Of a stretch of DNA of 32,731 nt, positions 6,644-14,944 are shown piece by piece; within the stretch, counting starts at the first letter, position 1; each line of letters opens with the position of its first letter. Location: the NCBI GenBank assembly GCA_000981625.1, contig LAQA01000046.1, positions 356 to 33,086 on the forward strand, given 5' to 3'. Under the pieces are notes generated by a model. It made no database searches. It saw nothing but the letters and a program-made list of their open reading frames with translations, and was not told the DNA's origin. The translations under genes and the position numbers were made by a program. This DNA comes from Flavobacteriaceae bacterium ASP10-09a (GTDB taxonomy: Bacteria; Bacteroidota; Bacteroidia; Flavobacteriales; Flavobacteriaceae).

Positions 6644-7447
6644 ATGCAAAAGAACCTATTTATTTTGTGCTTATTTTTAAGTTTAAGCGCATTTTCTCAA
6701 AAAGATACTATAAGGTCTAAAACCTTAAAAGGGCAGATTATACATGCTCTAGATAAGCGTCCTTTAAGTGCGGCACATGTTTTAAACTTAAATACTGTGC
6801 AAGGTACAATTACTAACGAAAAAGGTTTTTTTGAGCTTCCAACAAGAACAAATGATACTATTTTAGTTTCTTATTTAGGTTTTTCTTCTATTAAATTAAA
6901 AATCACTAACGATTTATTAAAAGGAAATGAGCTAGAAATTGCACTTTATGAAAAGCCTGAAGAAATTAAAGAAATTATTATAAGGTCTACTAAATTAATT
7001 GGTGTTTTAGAAGTTGATATTAAACAAGTACCAAAAGATAGATTTACTAGAATTCATATTAATGGATTGCCACAAACATACGAAGTAGGGAAACCAAAAG
7101 GTAAGAATTTCGCCTCTCCTATTGCGGCTTTATTTCAACCTGTAGATTTCTTATACAATCTTTTTGGGAAGAAGCCTCAACAGCTAAAAAAGCTTCAGAA
7201 ACTAAAAAAAGAAGATGATTTGCGTAAAATGTTAGCAGGTAAGTTTGATAGAGAAGTTATGATGGAATATCTAGATATGGATAGGCAAGAATTGACAGAT
7301 CTACTTACTGACTGCAGTTACTCTGATTACTTTATTAAAAAAGCATCAGATTTACAGATGATTGAAGCAATATTAGATTGTTATGAGACCTACAAGGCTC
7401 TCAAAAAAGGTAAAATAGAACGCGATAAAATTCCTGTAAAAAATTAA
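6644..7447 (+). CDS. Carboxypeptidase-regulatory-like domain protein
   Basis: 267 residues with signal peptide (MQKNLFILCLFLSLSAFSQ). Residues about 27-105 form a CarbopepD_reg_2-type beta-sandwich as found at the N-terminus of TonB-dependent receptors: LKGQIIHALDKRPLSAAHV, GTITNEKGFFELP, TILVSYLGFSSIKLKI. No TonB box, plug or barrel follows; instead the rest is mostly helical and lysine-rich (KKPQQLKKLQKLKKEDDLRKML) with no recognised motif. Probably periplasmic, function unknown. A -7-like TAGTTTTA precedes the ATG. Nothing on this strand downstream looks like a good terminator. Confidence 0.75.
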   Translation: MQKNLFILCLFLSLSAFSQKDTIRSKTLKGQIIHALDKRPLSAAHVLNLNTVQGTITNEKGFFELPTRTNDTILVSYLGFSSIKLKITNDLLKGNELEIALYEKPEEIKEIIIRSTKLIGVLEVDIKQVPKDRFTRIHINGLPQTYEVGKPKGKNFASPIAALFQPVDFLYNLFGKKPQQLKKLQKLKKEDDLRKMLAGKFDREVMMEYLDMDRQELTDLLTDCSYSDYFIKKASDLQMIEAILDCYETYKALKKGKIERDKIPVKN

Positions 7448-7465
7448 TTCTTTTAAAACTGAAAA

Positions 7466-7492
7466 GAGCCAAAAGCAATGTGCTTTTAGCTC
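7466..7492 (-). terminator. Hairpin with T-run on the minus strand
   Basis: Read on the minus strand, GAGCTAAAAGCA/TGCTTTTGGCTC forms a 12-bp stem (one G-T pair) with a CAT loop, followed by TTTTC. On the plus strand no T-run follows, so it is oriented to end a minus-strand transcript, which supports the small ORF above it. Confidence 0.6.
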
Positions 7493-7504
7493 CAATCAAC
7501 TATT

Positions 7505-7528
7505 ACTAACTAACTAACTAACTAACTA
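7505..7528. repeat. Tetranucleotide tandem repeat (ACTA)6
   Basis: Six perfect copies of ACTA. Read on the minus strand it begins at the stop codon of the small ORF and places TAG in all three frames. Such a tract can change length by slippage, but it lies outside any coding sequence I can support. Confidence 0.9.
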
Positions 7529-7657
7529 AAATACAGTTGTTATGTATTTGTAGTTATAATTTCTTCTTGAATTCCAAGTTGCTCTTTTTGATTGGAAGAT
7601 AGTTCCAGAATTGTTAACCTTTTTATCTATGTTATTTGTTTCTTTTAATTTCATCAT
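7526..7657 (-). CDS. Putative 43-residue basic small protein
   Basis: An ORF missed by the track: ATG-ATG start (7655-7657 or 7652-7654), TAG stop at 7526-7528. The product is polar and basic, begins MMKLKETNNIDKKV, and has a distinctive centre FQSKRATWNSRRNYNY. It has no signal peptide or membrane segment. Support: amino-acid content unlike random AT-rich sequence (Trp, five Arg/Lys pairs or neighbours, no long Ile/Phe runs), a terminator-like hairpin oriented the same way 34 bases downstream, and a TAACTTTT -7-like element upstream. Against: it is short, antisense to neither neighbour, and I do not recognise a family. Function unknown. Confidence 0.5.
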   Translation of the reverse strand: MMKLKETNNIDKKVNNSGTIFQSKRATWNSRRNYNYKYITTVF

Positions 7658-7822
7658 TATGAATTTTAATTTCACTTATAAGACGGATACATCATTAAAA
7701 AGTTACACGTTTTTCTTTAGTTTAACAGAACTTTAAGACTACTAAAATTAGTATTTCTAATTATAAAAAAGTAATAACTATTAAACGCTATTTTTATAAA
7801 ATTAAAAACAATATTGAATTCA

Positions 7823-9037
7823 ATGCATATATTAAATAAAGAAATTATTTTACCAAACGGTTCAAAGATTATAAATAGAATTGCAAAATCTGCAATGAGT
7901 GAAAATTTATCTAATAAGAATAATCAACCAACATCGATACTTATAAATCTATACAAAAAATGGGCACTAAGTGGTTCTGGCTTATTAATTACTGGAAATA
8001 TAATGATCGACTCTTCAGCTATCGGTGAACCTCGTAATGTAATCGTTGAAAATAGAGACAATTTTAAGTTATTAAAAGAATGGGCTGATACTGTTAAAAA
8101 TACAGAAACACATCTTTGGGCACAAATAAATCATCCAGGAAGACAGGCAATGGAACAAATTAACACTGTTTTAAAAGCTCCTTCTGCTGTTCCCTTAAAA
8201 TATGGTGGACGAAAAAAGACATCTCCTAAAATACCTCTAGAATTAAAAGAAAATGAAATAGTAGATATTATCGAATCTTTTGCTAAAACCTCACTAATAT
8301 TAAAAGAAGCTGGCTTTACAGGCATTCAAATACATGGCGCTCATGGATATTTAGTAAGTCAGTTTTTATCTCCAGATTCAAATATTAGAAAAGATAAATG
8401 GGGGGGAAGTTTAGAAAACAGAGCTAGATTTGTTGTCGAAATTTACAGAGAAATAAGAAAAAAAGTAGGTTCAAAATTTCCTATAGGAATAAAATTAAAC
8501 TCAACTGACTTTCAGAAAGGGGGTTTCTCGGAAGAAGAATCTATGGAAGTGGTTAAAATTCTATCAAAAGAAGGAATAGATCTTATTGAAATTTCTGGAG
8601 GAACTTATGAAGTTCCTGCTATGATGGGTAAGAAAATGAAAAGTACTAAAAAGAGAGAAGCATATTTTTTAGATTATATTAAAAAAGCTAGAAAAATTAC
8701 AGCAACTCCTTTATTATTAACTGGTGGATTTAGAACAAGTGCAGGCATGGAAGCAGCAATTGCTTCAAATGATTTAGATATTGTTGGAATTGCTAGACCT
8801 TTTGCGGTTTTTCCTAACTTAGTAAATGACTTAATTTCGAAAAAGCAATTAAATTTTGCTACAAACATTAAAAAAACAGGGGTTAAAGGAATAGATGGAA
8901 GCATGAACATTATTTGGTATGAAGCTCAATTAAAACGTTTAGGATTAGGAAAAGACCCAAATCTTAAATTAAATCCTTGGTTTGTATTCTTTAAATATGC
9001 ATTATTAATTATAAAACACAAAATTAGAAAAAAGTAA
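7823..9037 (+). CDS. NADH:flavin oxidoreductase, old yellow enzyme family
   Basis: 404 residues forming one FMN-binding TIM barrel; such enzymes reduce activated double bonds with NAD(P)H. Motifs: ISMSE-like start KSAMSENL, WAQINHPGRQA, IQIHGAHGYLVSQFLSP (the His-x-x-His pair that binds the substrate and nearby Tyr), the family signature WGGSLENRARFVVEI, and a C-terminal phosphate-binding segment LLTGGFRT...VGIARPF. No [4Fe-4S] or second flavin domain follows, so it is the short, single-domain class. The track begins at a TTG at 7814; the ATG at 7823 (MHILNKEI) aligns better with relatives. Physiological substrate unknown. A bidirectional hairpin follows. Confidence 0.92.
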   Translation: MHILNKEIILPNGSKIINRIAKSAMSENLSNKNNQPTSILINLYKKWALSGSGLLITGNIMIDSSAIGEPRNVIVENRDNFKLLKEWADTVKNTETHLWAQINHPGRQAMEQINTVLKAPSAVPLKYGGRKKTSPKIPLELKENEIVDIIESFAKTSLILKEAGFTGIQIHGAHGYLVSQFLSPDSNIRKDKWGGSLENRARFVVEIYREIRKKVGSKFPIGIKLNSTDFQKGGFSEEESMEVVKILSKEGIDLIEISGGTYEVPAMMGKKMKSTKKREAYFLDYIKKARKITATPLLLTGGFRTSAGMEAAIASNDLDIVGIARPFAVFPNLVNDLISKKQLNFATNIKKTGVKGIDGSMNIIWYEAQLKRLGLGKDPNLKLNPWFVFFKYALLIIKHKIRKK

Positions 9038-9071
9038 CATTCTTCTAGCAACAAAAGAAGTTATAAATAAA

Positions 9072-9098
9072 AAAAATCCAGCTTATAGCTGGATTTTT
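9072..9098. terminator. Bidirectional terminator
   Basis: Stem ATCCAGCT/AGCTGGAT with a TAT loop is flanked by A and T runs. It lies between the convergent oxidoreductase and SPFH genes and suits both. Confidence 0.88.
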
Positions 9099-9121
9099 AA
9101 TTTATAAAAAGTTAAAACTCT

Positions 9122-9955
9122 TTATTGATTTCCTAATATAATTGGCAATCCTGACTTACCAGAACCTATTACAATTACCTTGCTGTTAGAAGATTGAGAT
9201 AATTGAATTGTTGCTTCAATACCTTTATCCTGTAAAATTTTATCTGTTAAGGAAGCACTTAAAATTCTATTCGCATCTGCTTTACCTTGCGCTTCAATAA
9301 TTTGTTTCTCAGCCTCTTTTTTTGCTGTAACTAATCTAAATTCGTATTCTAAAGATTCTTGTTCTTGTTTTAATTTACGTTCAATTGCTGTTTTAATTGT
9401 TGACGGTAAAGTAACATCTCTAACTAAAATTTCATTTAATTGAATAAACTGTTTGTCTAGTATTTTCTTAGTTTCAAGAAAAATTTCTGTCTGAATCACA
9501 TCTCTTTTACTAGAATACAGTTGCTCTGGTGTGTAACGCCCAACAACACTCCTTGCTGCAGATCTAATTGTTGGCTGTATAACTCTAGAAATATAGTTTT
9601 CTCCTTTTTCTTGATGTAAAGAACCTATATTTTCTGATTGAGGCTGAAACCAAGCAGAAGCTTCTAATTGAATCTCTAAACCGTTAGAAGATAATACTTG
9701 CATTTTTTCATAAATCTCTTGCTGTCTTACTTCATAAATAAAAACTTTATTCCAAGGTGCTACAATTTGAAAACCCTCTCCTAATGGTGGTTCATCAGTT
9801 ACAACACCACCTCCAAAAGTTTTATATAAAACTCCTGCTTGACCCGAATTTATTGTTACTGTAGATTTTGAAAATAAAATAATTCCAATAACTGCTATTA
9901 CTATTAAGAAAATTCCTCCTTTTGGAAAGTTCAATTGCATTTGATTATCTGCCAT
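9122..9955 (-). CDS. Prohibitin-family (SPFH) membrane protein
   Basis: 277 residues. One N-terminal membrane segment (about 14-32, GGIFLIVIAVIGIILF) leads into an SPFH/Band 7 domain (STVTINSGQAGVLYKTFGG, GEGFQIVAPWNKVFIYEVRQQ, VQPTIRSAARSVVGRYTPE-like), followed by an Ala/Glu/Lys-rich coiled coil (KKEAEKQIIEAQGKADANR). This is the prohibitin/HflC layout: a multimeric scaffold at the inner membrane that often modulates FtsH. No HflK partner lies next to it. A good TTG-N20-TAGATTTG promoter stands upstream, so it is transcribed on its own. Confidence 0.92.
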   Translation of the reverse strand: MADNQMQLNFPKGGIFLIVIAVIGIILFSKSTVTINSGQAGVLYKTFGGGVVTDEPPLGEGFQIVAPWNKVFIYEVRQQEIYEKMQVLSSNGLEIQLEASAWFQPQSENIGSLHQEKGENYISRVIQPTIRSAARSVVGRYTPEQLYSSKRDVIQTEIFLETKKILDKQFIQLNEILVRDVTLPSTIKTAIERKLKQEQESLEYEFRLVTAKKEAEKQIIEAQGKADANRILSASLTDKILQDKGIEATIQLSQSSNSKVIVIGSGKSGLPIILGNQ

Positions 9956-10344
9956 TTTGTTTATTTTTAAATTTAATCAAATCTACGATATAAGTTCTTT
10001 AAACACAATCTATATAGCTACAATCTTCCGAAATTTCTATTTATAAAGTAATAGGTTCAAAATGAAAATCATCATGTAAAACTTGCTTAATTTCCTTTTT
10101 AATTAGATTTACTTTTAACAAAAAAATAATTTTATTCAATATTAATAAATATACCCTTAGTATATTGTCAATCGACATCAAATAAACAAGAATTATAGAA
10201 GTTTTTAAGTTGATGAATATTATCTTAAATTCAATGAAAGTAAAATAAATATTATTATAAAAATTTTTGTTAAATAAACCAACAAAGGCCCAGAAGGTAA
10301 AAAAACAGAAAAAAAGCAAGCAAAAGATTCAAGAAAAAATAAAA
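9956..10344. other. 389-base gap between SPFH and vWA genes
   Basis: Apart from the SPFH promoter it holds only a low-complexity minus-strand ORF (10041-10319) that opens with TTG and is dominated by Phe, Ile, Leu and Asn. Its last 25 residues (KKEIKQVLHDDFHFEPITL) look more protein-like than the rest and could be a decayed gene end, but I cannot support a functional gene. The vWA gene has T-rich sequence after its stop without a clear hairpin. Confidence 0.5.
9978..10008 (-). promoter_or_regulatory. Promoter of the SPFH gene
   Basis: On the minus strand TTG (10008-10006), a 20-base spacer and TAGATTTG (9985-9978) match the Bacteroidota promoter pattern. The transcript would start near 9971, about 16 bases before the ATG. 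Confidence 0.75.
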
Positions 10345-12372
10345 TTAAACTTTTCCATGGTATTTTCTAACAAACCACTCAACTGTAAGTAAAGTAATTA
10401 CAAAGAATAAAACCCATTTCCAATCAATTAAATTTTGTTGTTTAACAGATGATTTTTGTACCGTATAAAAAGATTTATTATCTAAAAGCTCATTCGTTAA
10501 ATCATCAATTTGATTTTTATAGAATAGCTTCCCTCCTGTCTTAGTTGCCAATTGTTGCAACTTATTTAGATTGGCACTTGTAAACTGCTCTTCAATTTGA
10601 TACTCCGTAATTTTAAAACGTCCAGATTTATTAATTTTCTGATCTAAAACCTCAACATCGTAGGAATAATTTCCAGAAGGTAAATTTTCTATTGCAACTT
10701 GATACGAATTATTAATTAATGAAAAAGGAATTTTGATAACTTCATTTGTTTCTTTACTTCTTATAGACAACTCCAAGGCTACCCGTGCATCAAACTGATA
10801 ATTTTTATCTGTATAAAATGCTGATATATTTATAGTTGAATTTGCTGGATAGCTATTTTCAACGTTCATCACTAAACGAGCTCTCTTTTTGTTAGATGCT
10901 AGAAATTGCACTAAACTCCCTGTAAACCTGTCAAATTCTTCAAAAGAATTGGTCGTTAGAAAACTTGAAGCTCTCCATTTCCAAATTCCTTCTCCAAACA
11001 AAACTGCAGATTTTTGATTATCAACATCAAAATTCACCAATAAAGGTTGTGTTGTTTGAATTCCATTAATATTTTGGTATAATAAAATTTGATGTTCTTT
11101 AGAAATTAAAATCTCTCCAAACTTATCTTTTAACGGCGGAAAATTATTAAATCCAATGTCTTCTTGTAAAAAAGTTAAAAATGAATCATTATAAATTGCT
11201 CCATATTTTTCTGTTTGATTGATGGCGTTTTTGGTAAATCCTAATTTTTGTTTATTGATAAAATTCCAATCAGAATTGGAACCAGAAATTAATAAATAGT
11301 TACTTTTACTCTCCTTTAGTTGAGAAATTATTGAATTAAACTTATCATTTACTTGGTAAATTATAATTAATTGATAATCAGATATTTGATTTAAAAATTT
11401 ATCAATTAAAAACACATCTACAGAGCGTTGTTTATTACTTTCTATCGATTTTTTTAAAGCACCTACATCTGGGTGCAAAACTGAACTTAAAATTAATACT
11501 TTTGTTTGCTCATCTATAACTTCTACAGAGAAATTTTTAGTATTATTTTTAGTGTTTTTTTCGTTATTTATTTTTCTTATAGAAGCTGTATAATAATGTA
11601 ATCCTTCTTTAGTAGACGTTAAATTAGCAGTAATGGTTGTTGATTTTTTATCCGAAGAAAAAGTTACATTTTCTCTAAAAATGGTTTTTCCTTGACTAAA
11701 AATTGAAAATTGAGTTTTTACAGTTTCATTGCCTTCGTAATTTAAAAGAACCTCTACAGGAAATTTATTTTGAATATAACTGTACTTATTTACATTTAAC
11801 TGTGTAATTTTTAGGTCAACATATTTTGTAGTATCTCCTACTATAATCGGATAAATGGGATGCTTAGAATTTAAAAACTCATATGCAGCTCCAATTGTTT
11901 GATTGCCGTCAGTAATTAAAATGATAGGTGCAATTTTTTCTTTATGTAATTCAGTAATACCTTTAATTGCTGTTGCTATATTGGTTTCGTTTTCTAAAAA
12001 TGAAAGGCTATCTAAAACTTGTAAATTCTTCCCAAATGTAAATTCATTAATGGAAAATTTATCTCTTAAAGCATTGTTATTCTTTACATTATAAACAATA
12101 TCACTTACATTTTTCGCTTCTTTAAAGAAAGAAATTGATTTAGAGTTATCAACCAAGATAGATACAATTGGTTTTTCATTTTCAATGACTACTTTTTCTA
12201 TTACTGGATTTATCAACAATAGAATTAATAAAAACAAACTCAAAGTTTTTAAAACAAAGAGTATAATTGTAACTTTTAGTTTATTTTTTACTTTGTAATA
12301 ATATTGAAAAAATGCTACTGAAAGACTCAGTACCAAAGCGAATAGTATATAAAAAAAAGTAACTGTCTGCAA
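10345..12372 (-). CDS. Membrane-anchored von Willebrand factor A domain protein
   Basis: 675 residues. Two N-terminal membrane helices (about 5-22 and 35-57) precede a vWA domain: VDNSKSIS matches the DxSxS metal-ion site near residue 93 and LITDGNQT supplies the later Asp. Then come several beta-sandwich regions and a stretch resembling a glutamine-amidotransferase-like fold (YQLIIIYQVND, LLISGSNSDW), and a C-terminal helix (WVLFFVITLLTVEWFV). This build matches the large membrane vWA proteins of Bacteroidota related to Bat-type clusters, but no MoxR or Bat partner is near. The start is TTG at 12372, immediately after an in-frame TAA. Its role is unknown. Confidence 0.82.
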   Translation of the reverse strand: MQTVTFFYILFALVLSLSVAFFQYYYKVKNKLKVTIILFVLKTLSLFLLILLLINPVIEKVVIENEKPIVSILVDNSKSISFFKEAKNVSDIVYNVKNNNALRDKFSINEFTFGKNLQVLDSLSFLENETNIATAIKGITELHKEKIAPIILITDGNQTIGAAYEFLNSKHPIYPIIVGDTTKYVDLKITQLNVNKYSYIQNKFPVEVLLNYEGNETVKTQFSIFSQGKTIFRENVTFSSDKKSTTITANLTSTKEGLHYYTASIRKINNEKNTKNNTKNFSVEVIDEQTKVLILSSVLHPDVGALKKSIESNKQRSVDVFLIDKFLNQISDYQLIIIYQVNDKFNSIISQLKESKSNYLLISGSNSDWNFINKQKLGFTKNAINQTEKYGAIYNDSFLTFLQEDIGFNNFPPLKDKFGEILISKEHQILLYQNINGIQTTQPLLVNFDVDNQKSAVLFGEGIWKWRASSFLTTNSFEEFDRFTGSLVQFLASNKKRARLVMNVENSYPANSTINISAFYTDKNYQFDARVALELSIRSKETNEVIKIPFSLINNSYQVAIENLPSGNYSYDVEVLDQKINKSGRFKITEYQIEEQFTSANLNKLQQLATKTGGKLFYKNQIDDLTNELLDNKSFYTVQKSSVKQQNLIDWKWVLFFVITLLTVEWFVRKYHGKV

Positions 12373-12389
12373 TTATTATTATTTATTTG

Positions 12390-12418
12390 GAAAGATATAA
12401 AGAACTATCTAGAAACAA
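12390..12418 (-). promoter_or_regulatory. Promoter of the vWA gene
   Basis: Minus strand: TTG at 12418-12416, 18-base spacer, TATCTTTC at 12397-12390 (7 of 8 to TAnnTTTG). Predicted start near 12384, about 11 bases before the TTG start codon, which backs that unusual codon. Confidence 0.6.
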
Positions 12419-12523
12419 AAAACCTACAACGTTAAATTGTAACAGGTTCTGTCTTTTTTTTCTTACAAATAATTCTGTTCCCAAGATAAATTTATTATTT
12501 TCACAAAAAATAAGCCAAAATCT

Positions 12524-14032
12524 ATGAATAAAAATTTAAAATTTATTATTGTTTTATCTTTACTCTCTTTCTCATCTATGTATTCTCAAAACAGTCATTT
12601 TGATGTTAAAGAAAGTATTAAATACATGGATCAATTTAAGACTACTACCATTTTAAGTAGTCATTCTAATTCAGATGAATTAAATGTTATTGCACGAAAA
12701 AGCAAAAATAATCTTGTATTTGAAACTTTTGATAAACAAGCAAAAGGTAAAAAAATTAAGATAATTCAACTTTCTAAAAAAGAATCTTTTGTTGGAGATA
12801 TTTTCCATAATAATAAATTACAAATTTTTATGGTTGAGACACTCTCTAAAACAAAACGCATATTAAATTGTTATACTTATAATATTGAAGATAACACATC
12901 TACAAAAATTATTTTACTCGAAAAAAATGTAAAAAAGAAAACAGCTTTATTTTCTGGACAAAATAAAAGGCAAACCAATTTTTCTATATCACCTAATAAA
13001 AAATATATTGCAATTGCTACTGATAATATCAAAAAAAATTCTAACTCTTATGATATTCATGTTTATGATGCAGAAAAATTAACTCTTATTTACACAAAAA
13101 ACTACTTTAATAATTTAGATAAATATTACATATCCTCTGATATGTTAGTCAGTAATAACGCTATTATTTATAGTATTGGTAAAGAATATAAAAATGGCAA
13201 AAGAGAAAGAAAAAAATCTAAACCTAATTATTCTTATGTTTTAAACAAGATTAGTAAAGATGATATTAAAACTAGTATTATTAAATTAAATGAAGATGAA
13301 TATATAAAAAGTTTAACGATGTCTTTTTATAATGATCAAATAAGATTAATAGGTTACTATTCTAGAGATAAAGTTTTTGGAATTAAAGGTGTTAGTATCT
13401 TTAATTTTGATAAAAAAAACCTTTCTGTTACAAGTAAAAAGAAACAAAAACTACCTGTAAAAGTTTTTGAAGATTTATATGGCTATAGAAATGCGAAGAA
13501 TAAAAAAGATTCTGAATTAACTAGTTTTTATTTAGACCATACACTAGAAGATAAAGATGGTAATGTGTATTTAATTGCTGAGGAGTTTTATACGACACAA
13601 ACATACGTGTCTTATGGAGTTAATGGAGGGGGTGGTTTTGTTACTACTTATCATTATGATGATTTATTAATTACTAAATTAAATAAAAATGGAAATTTAG
13701 TTTGGGGACGTAGTATTTATAAACGCTCAAACGAAGCTTCATACAATGTATTTTTGCACAACGATCAATTACATGTATTATTAAATTCTGGTAAAAATCT
13801 TTTAAAGAAAAATGATGGAAGATTGAAAGTATCTAAAGGATGGTTTGAGTCTAGTTCGTTGTATTTATTTTTATATGATAATGATGGAAATGTAACACAT
13901 CAAAAAATACAAGATAATAAAGGCAAAACATTTTACATTCCTTACAGAGGTTCTTATTCAAAAGGAAAATTTGTAATGTATAATCATTCCAAAAAAAGAA
14001 AGCAAATTATGATGCTTACTTGTATAGAGTAA
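12524..14032 (+). CDS. Secreted protein of unknown function, beta-propeller-like
   Basis: 502 residues with a signal peptide (MNKNLKFIIVLSLLSFSSMYSQ). I do not recognise the family. The mature chain is Lys/Asn-rich and shows recurring short strands with turns such as FSISPNKKYIAIAT, DIHVYDAEKLTLIY, LEDKDGNVYLIAEEF, ITKLNKNGNLVWGRSIYK and LYLFLYDNDGNVTHQK, the rhythm of a beta-propeller. A Gly-rich loop (GVNGGGGFVTTYHY) sits near residue 370. There is no lipobox, membrane helix or obvious T9SS C-terminal domain, so periplasmic is likely. It stands alone, divergent from the vWA gene and ended by a hairpin. Confidence 0.7.
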   Translation: MNKNLKFIIVLSLLSFSSMYSQNSHFDVKESIKYMDQFKTTTILSSHSNSDELNVIARKSKNNLVFETFDKQAKGKKIKIIQLSKKESFVGDIFHNNKLQIFMVETLSKTKRILNCYTYNIEDNTSTKIILLEKNVKKKTALFSGQNKRQTNFSISPNKKYIAIATDNIKKNSNSYDIHVYDAEKLTLIYTKNYFNNLDKYYISSDMLVSNNAIIYSIGKEYKNGKRERKKSKPNYSYVLNKISKDDIKTSIIKLNEDEYIKSLTMSFYNDQIRLIGYYSRDKVFGIKGVSIFNFDKKNLSVTSKKKQKLPVKVFEDLYGYRNAKNKKDSELTSFYLDHTLEDKDGNVYLIAEEFYTTQTYVSYGVNGGGGFVTTYHYDDLLITKLNKNGNLVWGRSIYKRSNEASYNVFLHNDQLHVLLNSGKNLLKKNDGRLKVSKGWFESSSLYLFLYDNDGNVTHQKIQDNKGKTFYIPYRGSYSKGKFVMYNHSKKRKQIMMLTCIE

Positions 14033-14036
14033 AATT

Positions 14037-14073
14037 AAAAAGCTTCAATGGTTTAAATATATTGAAGCTTTTT
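14037..14073. terminator. Bidirectional terminator
   Basis: AGCTTCAAT/ATTGAAGCT (9 bp) with an 11-base loop, extended by AAAA on the left and TTTT on the right. It lies between the convergent unknown secreted protein and fabG. Confidence 0.8.
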
Positions 14074-14087
14074 ATTATTATATCTTT

Positions 14088-14834
14088 CTACGTTAACATT
14101 CCACCATCAACAGACAAAGTTTGCCCAGTAATATAAGAACTCATGTTAGAAGCTAAAAATACGCAAGCATTTGCGATATCTTCGGGCTTTCCTCCTCTTT
14201 TTAACGGAATAGAATCTCTCCAACTTTGTACAGTTGCTTCATCTAATTTTGCTGTCATTTCTGTTTCGATAAATCCTGGTGCAATTACATTACTTCTAAC
14301 ATTTCTTGAACCTAACTCTAGAGCTACAGATTTAGAAAAACCAACAATACCCGCTTTTGAAGCTGCATAGTTTGTTTGACCTGCATTTCCTTTTAAACCA
14401 ACTACAGAACTCATATTTATAATAGAACCCGATCTTTGCTTCATCATGGGTCTAATTACCGCTTTTGTCAAGTTGAAAACAGATTTTAAGTTTACTTCGA
14501 TTACTTTATCAAAATCTTCTTCAGACATGCGCATTAATAAATTATCTTTTGTAATTCCTGCATTATTTACTAAAATATCTATTGAACCAAATTCTTTTTG
14601 AACTTCTTTTGCCAATTCTTGTGCTGCGTCAAAATTTGCTGCATTCGATTGATATCCTTTTGCAGAAACTCCATAAGATTTTAATTCTTCTTCTAAAGCA
14701 TTTGCCGCTTCTACAGAAGAACTATAAGTGAAAGCAACATTTGCTCCTTGTTTTGCAAATTCAACTGCAATTCCACGTCCAATTCCTCTAGTTGCACCAG
14801 TAATAATTGCTGATTTATTTTCTAGTAATTTCAT
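14088..14834 (-). CDS. fabG: 3-oxoacyl-[acyl-carrier-protein] reductase
   Basis: 248 residues, the standard FabG length. It reduces 3-ketoacyl-ACP to 3-hydroxyacyl-ACP with NADPH in fatty acid elongation. Short-chain dehydrogenase motifs: TGATRGIGRGIA for the cofactor, VNNAGITKDNLLMRM, the catalytic Ser in NMSSVVGLKGN and Tyr-x-x-x-Lys in NYAASKAG, PGFIETEMT, and the C-terminal ITGQTLSVDGGM. The gene has its own -7 element (TATATTTG) just downstream of the sucD terminator, so it is not read from sucD. Confidence 0.95.
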   Translation of the reverse strand: MKLLENKSAIITGATRGIGRGIAVEFAKQGANVAFTYSSSVEAANALEEELKSYGVSAKGYQSNAANFDAAQELAKEVQKEFGSIDILVNNAGITKDNLLMRMSEEDFDKVIEVNLKSVFNLTKAVIRPMMKQRSGSIINMSSVVGLKGNAGQTNYAASKAGIVGFSKSVALELGSRNVRSNVIAPGFIETEMTAKLDEATVQSWRDSIPLKRGGKPEDIANACVFLASNMSSYITGQTLSVDGGMLT

Positions 14835-14878
14835 ATTGTTTTTTTGGTTGTATTCGTCAAGTTCAAACTGACAGTTAT

Positions 14879-14886
14879 CAAATATA
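14879..14886 (-). promoter_or_regulatory. Promoter -7 element of fabG
   Basis: TATATTTG on the minus strand is an exact TAnnTTTG match, predicting a leader of about 38 bases. A -33 TTTG is not evident. Confidence 0.6.
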
Positions 14887-14892
14887 AAAAAG

Positions 14893-14916
14893 AAATTCCC
14901 GTTTTCACGGGAATTT
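14893..14916 (-). terminator. Terminator of sucD
   Basis: A 10-bp stem AAATTCCCGT/ACGGGAATTT with a four-base loop, followed on the minus strand by a T-rich run (CTTTTTTA). It is GC-richer than its surroundings and well formed. Confidence 0.88.
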
Positions 14917-14944
14917 ATATATCATTCTCTTTATAGAGTTCGTT

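Larger units (their letters stand above)
7448..7822. other. 375-base gap holding a small minus-strand ORF
   Basis: The ORF track is empty here. It contains a 12-bp hairpin (7466-7492), a (ACTA)6 tandem repeat (7505-7528) and a 43-codon minus-strand ORF (7526-7657). The remaining part, 7658-7822, is AT-rich and carries a -7-like TAACTTTT on the minus strand upstream of the small ORF. Nothing else was recognised. Confidence 0.6.

Noticed and set aside
7505-7528. (ACTA)6 as CRISPR or telomere-like repeat
   Set aside because: Four-base unit, six copies, no spacers and no cas genes.
10041-10319. Annotating the 92-residue ORF as a gene
   Set aside because: TTG start, low-complexity AT-rich composition and no exact promoter; kept only as a finding.
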